From assembly GCF_000265075.1 (NCBI RefSeq), contig NZ_AJYA01000020.1, forward strand, positions 1 to 64,000: a DNA stretch of 64,000 nt. The letters are read 5' to 3'. The position numbers and the translations under genes were made by a program. Positions within the stretch are counted from its first letter, which is position 1. The number at the start of each line of letters is the position of its first letter. The DNA is from Nitritalea halalkaliphila LW7. Lineage in GTDB: Bacteria > Bacteroidota > Bacteroidia > Cytophagales > Cyclobacteriaceae. The notes below the pieces were generated by a model. It was given only the letters and a program-made list of their open reading frames with translations. It did no database searches and had not been told where the DNA came from. This document shows positions 27,305 through 37,966 of this stretch, piece after piece.

Positions 27305-29328
27305 ATGAAGGAATCCACCGACACCTTAGCCTTAAGCCAGGAACCCTGGTTGAAGCCCTACGCTACACACATACAGGAGCGCCATCAGCGCTATCTCCTT
27401 GCCCTTCAGGGCTTAGCAGACAGCTATGGAGATGTGGTGGAATTCGCCTCCGCCCATCAGCTATATGGCATTCACTGGGATCCGATTCGCCGAGGATGGT
27501 ACTATCGGGAGTGGGCGCCTGCGGCAAAGGCCCTTTACCTCACCGGGGATTTCAACTGGTGGGACCGACGTAGCCACCCGCTCAAAAGGAACCATCGTGG
27601 TGACTGGGAAATTTTCCTCCCGTATGAAACGTATAAAGATACCTTCGTACACGCAAGTACCCTCAAGGTCGTGGTCATCGGCGCAAATGACACGGAACTG
27701 GACCGTATCCCCGCGTATATCCGAAGGGTGATCCAAGACCCCGAAAGTCATAATTTTTCGGGCCAACTTTGGTTCCCGAATCATCCATACACCTGGAAGA
27801 CGAAAACGTTTCAGCCACGGCATAAAACCGAGGGTTTATTTATCTATGAGTGCCACGTGGGCATGGCACTAGAAGAGGAGAAGGTGGGCAGCTATGCTGA
27901 ATTTGCGCAGCTAATCCTCCCGCGTATCCATGCAGCAGGGTATACAGCTATCCAGCTGATGGCGATAATGGAGCACCCTTATTATGGCTCTTTCGGCTAT
28001 CATGTGAGTAATTTTTTCGCGGCTTCCTCCCGTTTTGGCACCCCCGAAGAACTGAAAGCGCTTATAGACGACGCACATGCCCTTGGCATCGCGGTAATCT
28101 TAGATGTAGTGCACAGTCACGCCGTTAAAAACGTGTATGAGGGCTTAAATGAGTTCGATGGAACTCCTGACCAGTATTTTCACCCGGGCGATAGGGGCTA
28201 TCATGAGGGTTGGGATTCTAAACTGTTTCAATATGGAAAATGGGAGGTGCTGCAGTTTTTACTGAGCAATCTCCGCTTCTGGATGGAAGAGTACCGTTTC
28301 GACGGCTTTCGATTCGATGGTGTGACCTCCATGCTGTATGAGCACCATGGACATACCGATTTCAGCGATGCCGAACGGTATTTCGATGTGGGTGTAGATC
28401 AAGATGCTGTGCTCTATTTTCAGTTGGCGAATCACCTCATCCACCGAATTTCCCCTGATGCCATCAGCATCGCCGAGGAGGTGACAGGCATGCCGGGGCT
28501 GGCGCGCAGCTTGGAAGATGGAGGCTTGGGCTTTGACTTCCGCCTTGCCATGGGTATTCCCGATTTTTGGATTAAAACACTCAAATATTCCCCAGACGAA
28601 CACTGGGACATGTTTGGGCTTTGGCATGCGCTCACGAATCGCCCCGCTGGTGAGGGCACCGTGGCCTATGCGGAGAGCCATGATCAGGCGCTGGTAGGGG
28701 ATAAGTCCATTGCCTTCTGGCTTATGGATAAGGAAATGTATCATCAGATGCATATAGGCAGTGAAAGCTTGGTGATCGACCGTGGTATCGCACTGCATAA
28801 AATCATCCGCATGCTGACCCTTTCCCTAGGCGGTGAGGCATACATGAATTTTATCGGAAATGAATTTGGCCACCCTGAATGGGTAGATTTCCCACGGGAA
28901 GGAAATAAATGGTCCTATCAGTATGCGCGCAGACAGTGGTCCTTAGTGGATAATGAACATCTGCGTTTTAAGTATCTTTTTGCTTGGGATATGGCCATGT
29001 TACAGCTAGCGAAAGTGGCTGGTTTTTTGACCTCTGGTCAAAGTCTCGTGCAGCACCATTTGGATGCAGACCAAAAGGGGCTTGTTTATGAGAAAGGAGG
29101 ATATTTGGTGCTTGTCAACTTACACCCAAGTAAGGTATGGGAGTTGCCTTGTGCACTTTTGCCCGAAGGCCCCTGCAGCTAAGCCTTAGCTCGGATGAGG
29201 AGCGCTTCGGTGGATTCGGACGTGATCAGGGGCTTTTAGATCAGGTATGGCAGGTGGGCAAAGAGGGGCAGCACCTACTGCCTCCTCGGGTGATGCAAAT
29301 TTTTAAGCGTCTGGAGGTGCAAACGTGA
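27305..29328 (+). CDS. glgB: 1,4-alpha-glucan branching enzyme (frameshift near the end)
   Basis: About 674 residues of a GH13 branching enzyme of the eukaryote-like type. It has an N-terminal CBM48 region (YYREWAPAAKALYLTGDFN) and a TIM barrel: DVVHSH (region I), FDGFRFDGVTSM with the nucleophile Asp (region II), SIAEEVTG with the acid/base Glu (region III) and AESHDQ (region IV). It makes alpha-1,6 branches in glycogen. The open frame stops at 29182, but the C-terminal all-beta domain continues as LQLSLSSDEERFGGFGRDQ in the next frame to 29328; a C4 run near 29171 that should be C5 explains it. Confidence 0.93.
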
Positions 29329-29381
29329 GATGTAAAAGGAATAAACTTTTACAAAAAAGGGGCTCCAGTAAGCCGGCCATA

Positions 29382-29413
29382 AAAAAAGGAGGGGACCGAA
29401 ATCCCCCCCTTTG
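29382..29413 (+). terminator. Terminator after glgB
   Basis: Hairpin AAAGGAGGGG/CCCCCCCTTT (one A-C mismatch) with an 8-nt loop, preceded by an A-tract and ending in TTT. The T-run is short, so efficiency may be modest. Confidence 0.6.
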
Positions 29414-29726
29414 CCAATAATTATTTTCAACTAAACTAAACTACAAGAAAAGCCCACTCTCCGTATGAGCAGTGAAAATCTTTTCAGGATTGGCTAGCTT
29501 CTATAACGGGAGTAATTTGACTAGGTTACATGACTGAGGTAATTTCATTCTTAAAATTATCCTTTATATCGTGTAGTGGACTATCCAGTTATCCACACAC
29601 CGGGGTAAGGTGACCTGAGCAGCAGCCCGTAAGTGCATAATCGTTGCATGAAGCTGAATTTTTGTTTAACTTGCAACATCATTTCATCAAACACGTATTT
29701 GCTTGAAATTGTCTTGGATTTCCCCC
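29414..29726. other. Intergenic region with a DnaA-box match and receptor promoter
   Basis: No gene seen. It holds a perfect DnaA-box consensus TTATCCACA (29589-29597), and close to the receptor gene a TTG (29671-29673), 20-nt spacer and CGTATTTG (29694-29701), a degenerate promoter. The TTGCAAC half-site (29671-29677) there matches half of the dyads at 5585 and 32141. Confidence 0.4.
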
Positions 29727-32123
29727 ATGTCGCTCCGCCTGTCCGTATTTCTACCCGTTACGCTATTTATTTTATTTTTATGTCTTGTTTGTGGAAGTTT
29801 TCTGCATGCGGAGCAGCTTTTTATGGTGCAGGGTAGGGTCCAAAGCCAATCTGGGGAGGGTTTACCCGCCATGCTGTCGCTAAAAGAAACGCGAAAAGGC
29901 ACAGTAGCGGATATGGAGGGCAACTTCACGTTGAAAGACTACGCCCAGGTACCTATCATCTCCAAGTTTCCATGTTAGGCTATCGTAGCGAGCAGGTACT
30001 TCTCGAAATAGGCACAGCGCCTGCGGAGAAGCTGGCCATAGTGCTTCGAGAGTCTGCGCTAGATTTACAAGAAGCTGTTATTCAAGCCAACCCATTCCGT
30101 AATGGTCCACTTCAATTTAGTCAGACGGTCGATGTGCTAGACCGAGCGTATATGGAGAGCATGCAGGCGGTCACCTTTGCAGCTGCGCTGGAAAAACTCC
30201 CAGGACTTACCACGATAAATACAGGAGTAGGGATTTCCAAGCCGGTGATACGGGGGCTAAGTTTTAACCGGATTATGATTAATGATCGCGGGATTAAGCA
30301 GGAGGGGCAGCAGTGGGGTGCTGATCACGGACTAGAGATCGATCCCTTCGACGTGGAACGTGTAGAGGTGATCAAGGGTCCCGGTAGTCTAATTTACGGT
30401 TCCGATGGTATGGCAGGGGTTATTAATCTGCTCCCAGCCGCACACCCAGAAAAAGGGACTGTGCGCGGAGATGTTATAAGTTCTTTCCGTACGAATAACG
30501 ATATGTGGAGCACATCTGCCGGCATCGAAGGCCGTGAAGGAGATTGGGTGTTTCGCGGGAGACTCACGTTCCAAGATTATGCGGATTACCGTATTCCTAC
30601 GGATCGCTTTACTTATGCGGGTTTCGTGCTGCCGATTTTCGATGGGAGGCTTAAAAATACCGCCGGTAGAGAGCGGCACTTTAGCATTTCAAATGGTATC
30701 GTCAAACAATGGGGGGAGAGCACCCTGACCGTAAGTCGTTTTCATCAGTTGGCAGGTATATTTCCCGGGGCAGTGGGTATCCCAAATAGCTTCAACTTGC
30801 AGCATAGGGGGGGGAATAGAAATATTTCTTTGCCCCAGCAAGACAATACGCACTGGAAGGTGCTGCATAATACTCGTATCCAGCTGGGCAAAAACTGGTT
30901 AGAGGTAGATCTGGGGTATCAGCGCAACATGCGGGAGGAAAATAGCCCCCACATGTGCATGGGCAGGCACCTACTCCGGAGGGTAATCTGGCTTTAGGCT
31001 AGATTTGGATACCTACACGGTAAATGCGCGTTTTTACCGACACTTCGGCCGTGGCGTCCAACAGATTTTCGGTTTTCAGTGGCAGCGGATGGAAAATCGG
31101 CAGCGCGGATTTGAGTTTTTACTTCCAAATTTTAATTCTGAGCAGGGCGGCCTTTTCTTCTTCCATGAGCAGACAGCGCGGGAAGGATTTACTTGGAATG
31201 CAGGTTTGCGCTTAGATTTTGGAACCCATGACATTCAGGAGCACCTGCAGCCCATCTTTCGCCGGCAGCAGCCTACAGGTGAGTTTGATCAGCGAAATCC
31301 TGATATTGAGCGTTTTATGGGAAATCTTAGTGGTGGCACAGGCCTGAGTTGGCTCATCCACCCGGATCATTTGTTGAAGGTGAACCTCGGCTCTGCTTTT
31401 CGCATGCCTACTGCCATCGAGTTAGCGACCAACGGTGTACATCATGGAAATTTCAGGCATGAAATCGGTAATCCCGATCTGCGGCCAGAGCGCTCCTATC
31501 AGGTGGATTTGAGCTATGCCTGGCAGAGGAAGTCCTTTTATCTCGCGCTTACGCCGTTTTGGTCCTTTTACGAAGGGTTTATTTATTTAGCACCTACGGG
31601 TAGATTTAGTAATCTCCCTGCGTCGGGCATGATGTGGGAATACCGACAGCATGATGCCGTATTTATGGGCACAGAACTGAAGGCTGAGTGGAAGTTGCAT
31701 CGCCGCTGGACGCTTAGTAGTGCATTTGAATATGTGTATAATTATAATTTGGATACAGGGCTTCCCTTACCGCTGACTCCGCCCTTATCCGTGTTAAACG
31801 GGCTCCGTTACGAGGCGAAGACAGGGTCTGGGACTGTGCGGCAGTGGGGAGGGTTTATCGAACATCGCATAAGCGCAGCACAGAATAGAGTAGATCGAAA
31901 TGAACTCCGGACAGATGGCTTTATGCTTTTAGAGGCAGGATTTCATCTAAATCTTCGGCTCTTTAATCAGCCCCTCCAGGTGCAGGCCTCCGGCCAAAAC
32001 CTACTGGATACCTTTTACTTCAATCACTTGTCTCGGTACCGCTTGCTCAATTTACCCGAGCAGGGAAGAAATTTCATCTTGACCCTAAAAGTGCCCATAG
32101 GAGAAAAGAATGAAAAAAATTAA
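29727..32123 (+). CDS. TonB-dependent outer-membrane receptor (three frameshifts)
   Basis: About 795 residues. Signal peptide (MSLRLSVFLPVTL to about residue 30), then a carboxypeptidase-D-like regulatory domain (VQGRVQSQSGEGLPA), then the plug (LEKLPGLTTINTGVGIS; VERVEVIKGPGSLIYGSDG) and a 22-strand barrel ending NLPEQGRNFILTLKVPI. Frames change near 29945 (restoring GTYHLQVSMLGYRSEQ) and twice between 30945 and 31005, where the intervening frame reads SPHVHGQAPTPEGNLALG, a histidine-containing outer loop. With the two His-rich lipoproteins that follow, metal or metallophore uptake is plausible. Substrate is not proven. Confidence 0.85.
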
Positions 32124-32140
32124 ATAAATTTTAATTGCTT

Positions 32141-32182
32141 ATGCAACCTTGTTGTATAGTCCGCGTTCTAACCGTATATTTG
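32141..32182 (+). promoter_or_regulatory. Promoter with overlapping operator before the DUF4625 gene
   Basis: TTG (32152-32154), 20-nt spacer, perfect TATATTTG (32175-32182). The -33 element lies inside a dyad, ATGCAAC-CTT-GTTGTAT (32141-32157), matching the palindrome before the NTF2-like gene at 5585. Start codon 39 nt downstream. Confidence 0.55.
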
Positions 32183-32221
32183 CAACGAAATTGCATTAAA
32201 TAACTACCCACAATTTATACA

Positions 32222-33145
32222 ATGAAAAAGAAGTTACTATTTCCCGTGATGTTAGCAGGCGTAATCGCCTTTGCATGTGACAGTGAGGACGACAGTGTGC
32301 GTGACCTGGAAGCACCTACCATCACCTTTGCTGAAAACCGTGACACCTTCCGCCCTGTGATGAACGAAATTCGTTCACGCGCTACTGACCACATGCATAT
32401 TCGCTTCAGTGTGCAAGATGAATCCGGTATTCAGCAAGTGCGTATCGATATCCACGGAGGTTTCGACGGACATACCCACGGCAGAGTTTCTGGAGCCTTC
32501 GAGCAGCTGCTTGTAAACGATATCATTGAGGTGGATGGAGCTCGTTTTTACAACCACGATGACTCTAGCTTAGATGTTTACTGGGAAGGAAACGATCCGA
32601 GAAATAGAATCGAGACTAACGTACTGGCAGGTCCTTACCATATTTCCATTGACGCAACAGACATTTTCGGAAATGCTACGAGCCATGCGAATGGTACCAC
32701 CATTTCTAAAACATTCTTTATCGAGCGTCCTTATGCACCAGAGTTCCTTATTGATAATGCAGTTAATGGTGCGTTTACTGCGACTTCTGGTCAGCCTTTA
32801 AATGTAGAGGGCAAAGTAGAAGTAACCAATCATCCGCTTAGCTCTGAGCTCGCCTTCTTCTGGGCACGTGTGAGCACAGAAAATAGTGATGATGAGGATT
32901 TAGTATTGGCTGGAAATGACATCTACGAGCGCATGTGGGGAAGAAGCATGTACCGTGTGGATAACAACGGTGATCGTTTCCGTGGACCAGCGCTTCCTTC
33001 TACTTCTATGTTGGATTTAACTACTTTATTCACAGGGGACGCAGCGATCAACGTTCCTTCAGGTAGCGAAAATTTATGGTTGATTTTATGGGTAGAAGAC
33101 ACTGCCGGTAATGTTACGCGCCGTGCTTTCCGTATCAACAGATAA
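32222..33145 (+). CDS. DUF4625 domain lipoprotein, histidine-rich
   Basis: A 307-residue lipoprotein: the signal peptide ends at IAFAC (C20) followed by acidic DSEDDS. Two Ig-like beta-sandwich units follow. The first carries DIHGGFDGHTHGR and ATDHMHIRF, clusters of histidines suited to metal binding. It lies downstream of the TonB receptor but has its own promoter and a terminator after it, so it can be expressed separately. DUF4625 has no known function; a role as surface substrate-binding partner of the receptor is inference. Confidence 0.7.
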   Translation: MKKKLLFPVMLAGVIAFACDSEDDSVRDLEAPTITFAENRDTFRPVMNEIRSRATDHMHIRFSVQDESGIQQVRIDIHGGFDGHTHGRVSGAFEQLLVNDIIEVDGARFYNHDDSSLDVYWEGNDPRNRIETNVLAGPYHISIDATDIFGNATSHANGTTISKTFFIERPYAPEFLIDNAVNGAFTATSGQPLNVEGKVEVTNHPLSSELAFFWARVSTENSDDEDLVLAGNDIYERMWGRSMYRVDNNGDRFRGPALPSTSMLDLTTLFTGDAAINVPSGSENLWLILWVEDTAGNVTRRAFRINR

Positions 33146-33170
33146 ATGTTAATTGGATTTAGAATTACTG

Positions 33171-33198
33171 AGCCCTAGGTTAGTGCCTAGGGGTTTTT
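33171..33198 (+). terminator. Rho-independent terminator
   Basis: 7-bp perfect stem CCCTAGG/CCTAGGG with a 6-nt loop and a T5 tail, 28 nt after the DUF4625 stop. Confidence 0.8.
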
Positions 33199-33332
33199 CA
33201 TGCATGTAAAAAATCAGTTGGTTATATGACCAATATCACACGAAACTATCCTCGTCTTCGTATCTTTACAAAAGATTAAAGCGTTTCATTAACTAAAGTG
33301 CGCTCTGCCGCGTTATAAACCAAATGATTGCT

Positions 33333-33857
33333 ATGAAAAATATCTCCTTCTTACTGCTTCTCGGCTTTCTACTTATCGCTTTCGTGGGGTGTAGAAATTC
33401 TGAAGATCGTCCCCGTTACAGAAATCAAGTGGAATATCCCTTATTTCAGGGAAATTCTCCATTCGCCTTTGAGGGTACCTTCACTGTTCGTGAGCTGGAA
33501 GATGGCACCCTTACCTTAGACCTTCGCATGAATGGGCCAAAGGGTGATGCGACTGTGGCATTTCCTGCCCACTTGCATTTCGGTACTTATGACCGTATCG
33601 ATGCCGATATCGCTTTCCTTTTGACGCCCGTTAACAGCGAAACTTTGCGCTCTGAAACGGTCCTTGGTCCTTTGTCTAATGGAAAAATACTGACTTTTGC
33701 CGACTTCCAAAATTTCGATGGACATATAAAAGTACACCTTGCGGATAGCGGGCCAGAGTATGAAGAAATTCTAGTGGCCGGCAATGTAGGACGTAATGAT
33801 GCTAGTCCAGAGGCATTCGATGCGACTGCCATCACGGTATGTAGTCCCTATTACTAA
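33333..33857 (+). CDS. Lipoprotein with histidine motifs, possible CHRD-like fold
   Basis: About 174 residues from MKNISF; a second ATG 9 nt earlier is possible. Signal peptide and lipobox LIAFVGC. The body is strand-rich, with FPAHLHFGTYD and DGHIKVHLADSGPEYEEI, a spacing like CHRD-type domains (extracellular beta domains with conserved histidines). Third gene of the receptor cluster, but separated from the DUF4625 gene by a terminator. Function unknown. Confidence 0.55.
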   Translation: MKNISFLLLLGFLLIAFVGCRNSEDRPRYRNQVEYPLFQGNSPFAFEGTFTVRELEDGTLTLDLRMNGPKGDATVAFPAHLHFGTYDRIDADIAFLLTPVNSETLRSETVLGPLSNGKILTFADFQNFDGHIKVHLADSGPEYEEILVAGNVGRNDASPEAFDATAITVCSPYY

Positions 33858-34173
33858 GTAGGTGCAGCCCCTCTTATTTCATTAGCCGGCCTGTTACTGA
33901 ATTAAGGGGGGGCGCTTCTGTGTGGCACAAGGCATCCCGGTCTCCTACATTTAAAACATTAATTAGCACGATTTTTTTACCGCTGGATTTAGTAAAATGA
34001 AGAGAGCAGATAGCAATTTTTATACATTATCCCATTGTTCTTAAACTTTTATATTTTTTACTTTTCGGAATTAACTAATTATCATTTTTTTAATCTCAAT
34101 AAATAATAACAATTTATTGCTAATTACAGTACTATTATTTTAAATTAGCACACAACCACACAATTATTCCTTT
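33858..34173. other. AT-rich intergenic region before the giant secreted protein
   Basis: About 316 nt, increasingly A/T-rich towards the start codon. No coding sequence or strong hairpin seen and no clear TAnnTTTG element; it presumably carries the promoter of the secreted protein. Confidence 0.4.
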
Positions 34174-37100
34174 ATGACACGTGTTTTACTTTACCTCGGG
34201 GCTTTCCTGCTGGTGCAGGCTGCGGATGCCCAAGGAGACTCTTCGTCCACCAAGGTTCCATTAGCGGGCAAAGTATACGCGAGCTCGGAAACCGAACAGC
34301 GGCCCGCTGCTTTACTTGTCGATGGCGACCTCAATTCTTCTTGGCAATCTACTTCGCCCTTTCCAGATGCCTTTTATGCCTCAGAGCGTCAGAACAGCCT
34401 GCTTCGGGCAGATTGGACTGCGCCAGTTGGAATACAATTGGCGCCAGCCCTAGACGGGAACCTACAGTCCTTCACTCAAAATATCCCTGTGGTGGAGGGG
34501 CTGGCAGAAGTGCGCTTTACCTTTCCCAGTCCGGAGCAGATTCATCGATTAGGCGTACGCCTACGTAATGTAAGCCAACCAGTACAGATTCGCCTCCAAG
34601 ACGTACAGGGGAACACCCTTCAGACCTATACCTACACCTCGGGTCAAAATTTCCAGCATCTGCGCTTTGCACCTGAGCAAGAGGGCGTAAAATCGCTACT
34701 CTTAAGTAGTTCTGCCCCATTCGGTATTTTCGAAATCGGAACTACAGCCGCGCTTTTACAAGAATTCATCGGTATAGAATTAACAGAAGATCAGTTGGTT
34801 ACCTCTGTCGACCTCAAGCATTTTCCGGGAAGTGCTAGCGCTAGTGCGAGTGCTTTATTCGGTGGGCTAGACCGGGACAATCTGCAGCTGATACAGGTCT
34901 TAGACCCAGCTTATGCGGGCACTTTAACCGTAGAACTTTCGGAGCCCATGCTGATGCGCTTTATTGAGATTCGGCATACCTTACTTCCTGAAAACTGGCG
35001 CCGTGTAAGTGCCTTTCACCTACAGGCTTTCGCGGAACCTAATGAGCCTAGCCTTCCGGGTACAGGGCCCGGTACGGGTCAAGGTCCCGAAATCCCTGCC
35101 CACTGGGATCCTTACGCAGGAGTTTATCCGAGTCTCTCGGCACTTCCACTGACGACTGCCAAGCTCCACTGTCAACATGCAGACCAATCCTCCTGCTCTC
35201 ATCATAGATGAAAATTTTTCGAGTGGCTGGATATCGAATAATCCGCTTCCTGACCGCTATGCCAGTGCGCCTCACCAGAATGTGCTCCTACAGCTTTATG
35301 GTTTTGCCTCCGGCAATGTGGCTGTGCAAGCCGCCACAGATGGGGCTTGGGGGGTCCGAACTCCCACGATTCCCGTGGATCCGGCAGAGGGAGAAGCCTG
35401 GTATGAGCTCAGTGTACCAGAAACCAGTATCCGTGGCCTAAATGCGCGCTTTGCGAATCATACAGCACCTGTTTTTATCCATTTGGAAACTTCAGCAGAG
35501 CGTGATACGACCCTCGTATATCCAGTAGGAGGCAGTCCAAATCGATATTTTTTGCCACAGGTAGAAGGGGTTAGAGGCATTCGTGTTTTTTCTAGTGCTC
35601 CCTTTATCATCCATGAAATCGCCGCCTACAGCCAAGCGCTGAAAGAGTACGTTACCCTAGACCTTGGGGAAGCTAAAGAGGTCAGCTGGGTACGCAGTCG
35701 CCATTTTAATGGTGTCGGAAATGTCTTAGGGAGCTACTTGGAAGTGGGCCAAGATAGCACCGATATGCGGCGCGTGGCCACACTGAATCCGTCAGCTATC
35801 CACTATGAAACCATCCGCTTTGATAGCACGCTGAGCATCCGATATGTGCGTGTCGTGCATGAAATCGTAGATGAAAACTTTAAAAAAGCAAGCGTGCAAG
35901 AGCTCACGGTGTATGATGCCTTCGGCGCCTTTGGGCCACCGCCCCAGGCCAAAAGTCAAAAGCACAGCTTCTCAGATCTCTTCGGCATCAATACGGTCTG
36001 GGCATGGGGAACCAATCGCATTCCGAGCTTACAAAGTCCAGATGAAGGGGCGCAAAAGTTCATCCGTGCCGGCAGCAATGCCCGGAATTACCATAATTTA
36101 CACTGGGACACCGCCGACCCTGATGAGATTCCTAGCTATACCCGAGGGGATGTTCGCGTGCTCCGAGGCTGGACGCAGTGGCTGCGGGAATATGCCGACT
36201 GGAAGCAGAAAGGCTTTACGGTGAATGTCACCTACACCTTTGACCGCTTCCATGAGTCGGCTTGGGATACCCCATTCGCTTCGGCGGCAGCTTAGGTACC
36301 GCTTTTGGGTCGGTTTTTGGGCCCTCCCATGAAAACTTGGTGCAAACGGTAGAAATCGGAAATGAGCCCTGGGACTACAGTGACAGCACCTATGTGGCCA
36401 TCCTAGAGGGCATGGCGGAGGCTTTAAAAGCAGCTGATCCACAGCTAAAGGTCTTGCCTGCTGCCTTACAGGCTTCGAATCCTTTTATGGGTAATACGGG
36501 CGTAAGCAAAAACTTTATGGGGTATAAATTGTCCCCTCAGGCGGCCCCCTATCTGGATGGCGTGAACATTCATGTGTATAGCTATACGCGTGATGCTTCG
36601 GGAAATCGGATCGCCGTACACCCTGAGCACCCGGAATCCGGCATGCGAAATCTTTTCGCTGGCATCCGTTTCCGGGACCATAATATGCCCGGAAAAGAGG
36701 TCCATGTGACAGAGTGGGGCTGGGATGCCTCTAGTTTGAATGAGCAGGCAGTCAATACGGAGGCGGTCAGTGAGCAGGCGCAGGCCCTGTATGCTTTACG
36801 TGGATTGTTTTGGCTAAGCCGCATGGGGGTCGATCGGGCGGACTGGTTTTTCTATGCGAATGTGCCCATGGAAAACGGGGGGGCGCCGATCAACTATGAT
36901 CGCTCGGGTCTGACAGAATCACGCTTGTTCGGCTTCCGTGAAAAATTGGCCTTTAAGGCCGTGGAGCGTATGCAAAACCTCATGGGGGACCTGTATTTCG
37001 ATTCGGTTCTGGAGGAGTCCGAGCAGGCCTATATCTACGTGCTGCGCAATGCTGCCGGGGAGCTTTCACATCTTCTGGCTTGGCGCCCTGTGCCGGGGGA

Positions 37101-37803
37101 CGAACTGGAAGAGGTACCTCATGCCTTTTTCTATCCGTATGCGGCTCAGGAAGCTTTCCGCATCAGTGGCCAAAGCAGCGATTTAGAGCCTTTAGTGCTG
37201 GACATCCAGGATGGGGAGTTTCGTCTGCCACTTTCTGCCGCTCCGCTTTTAGTGCCGCTTCTACCCATGCAGCAGTCGCTGGCAGACCAAGAGCTTCGAC
37301 TGGAAGTGACACAAATGGAGGGCCCTAAGACAGTCTTACGTCTGCAGACCAAGCAGCCTCTGGATGCGCTAGGGGAGGTGGAACTAGCGGGTGGGTTTCA
37401 GCGCGCCCTACTTCAGGCTGGCGCTGAGACGAGCTGGCAGCGGCAAGATCCGAATACCTGGACTTTAGAGCTGGACGAAATGCCACTTGGCTGGCATCAA
37501 ACCACCGCGGTGCTCAAGCACTATCAACTAGAGTCGAATCGCGTAGAAGTGGAAATTAAAGGGCAGGCAAGCTTGTTTCCGAATCCTTTGCGGGATAGTG
37601 GGCACCTTGTTTTCCGCTCAGCCATCCGTGAAGGGGTAGACGTCTATGTGCATGATACCCAGGGCCGCCTGCGGCAAAGTTTTTCCATAGCGCCTGGAAT
37701 GAGCCGCCTAGAACTCTCCTTCTTGGATTTAAAACCTGGTGTGTACATAGTATCCGTGGATTTCGGAGCATACACGGAGCGTATTCGTTTTATTAAGCAG
37801 TAA
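34174..37803 (+). CDS. Giant secreted glycoside-hydrolase-like protein with tandem discoidin-like modules and T9SS sorting domain (two frameshifts)
   Basis: About 1,210 residues. Signal peptide (to about residue 19). Two homologous modules follow: the first starts ASSETEQRPAALLVDGDLNSS; the second starts NPPALIIDENFSSGW. Both have the F5/8-type start, a hydrophobic middle and end near FIEIRHTLLPENWRR / YVRVVHEIVDENFKK. Then comes a (beta/alpha)8-like catalytic region with ARNYHNLHWD, EIGNEPWDYS (likely acid/base Glu) and VHVTEWGWD (likely nucleophile Glu), a beta-rich part, and a type A sorting domain (SLFPNPLRDSGHLVF to RIRFIKQ). Frames shift near 35165 and 36285. Substrate unknown; family not pinned down (clan A-like). 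Confidence 0.7.
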
Positions 37804-37831
37804 ACCAGGTAGTTTACGTCCTATATTAAAG

Positions 37832-37868
37832 TCCCCATCCTGCATGTTACGTGTGGATGGGATTTTTT
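37832..37868 (+). terminator. Rho-independent terminator
   Basis: Stem CCCATCC/GGATGGG with a 14-nt loop and a T7 run, right after the secreted protein gene. Confidence 0.75.
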
Positions 37869-37966
37869 TATGGGCTGATTATGGGTTTTTAAGTGATTTT
37901 AAATGCTTACTTCCCGACTGAAAGGTGGTAGCTGATGTAAGTTTACTGCACAACGAATTATTTTTT

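Noticed and set aside
28259-28798. 179-codon antisense frame inside glgB
   Set aside because: Opposite the catalytic barrel of glgB; low-complexity and lacks a plausible start signal.
29601-29650. Possible TPP or cobalamin riboswitch before the TonB receptor
   Set aside because: The stretch has CTGAG and CCCG pieces but lacks the TPP core TGAACCTGAT and the cobalamin GCCACTG and B12-box sequences.
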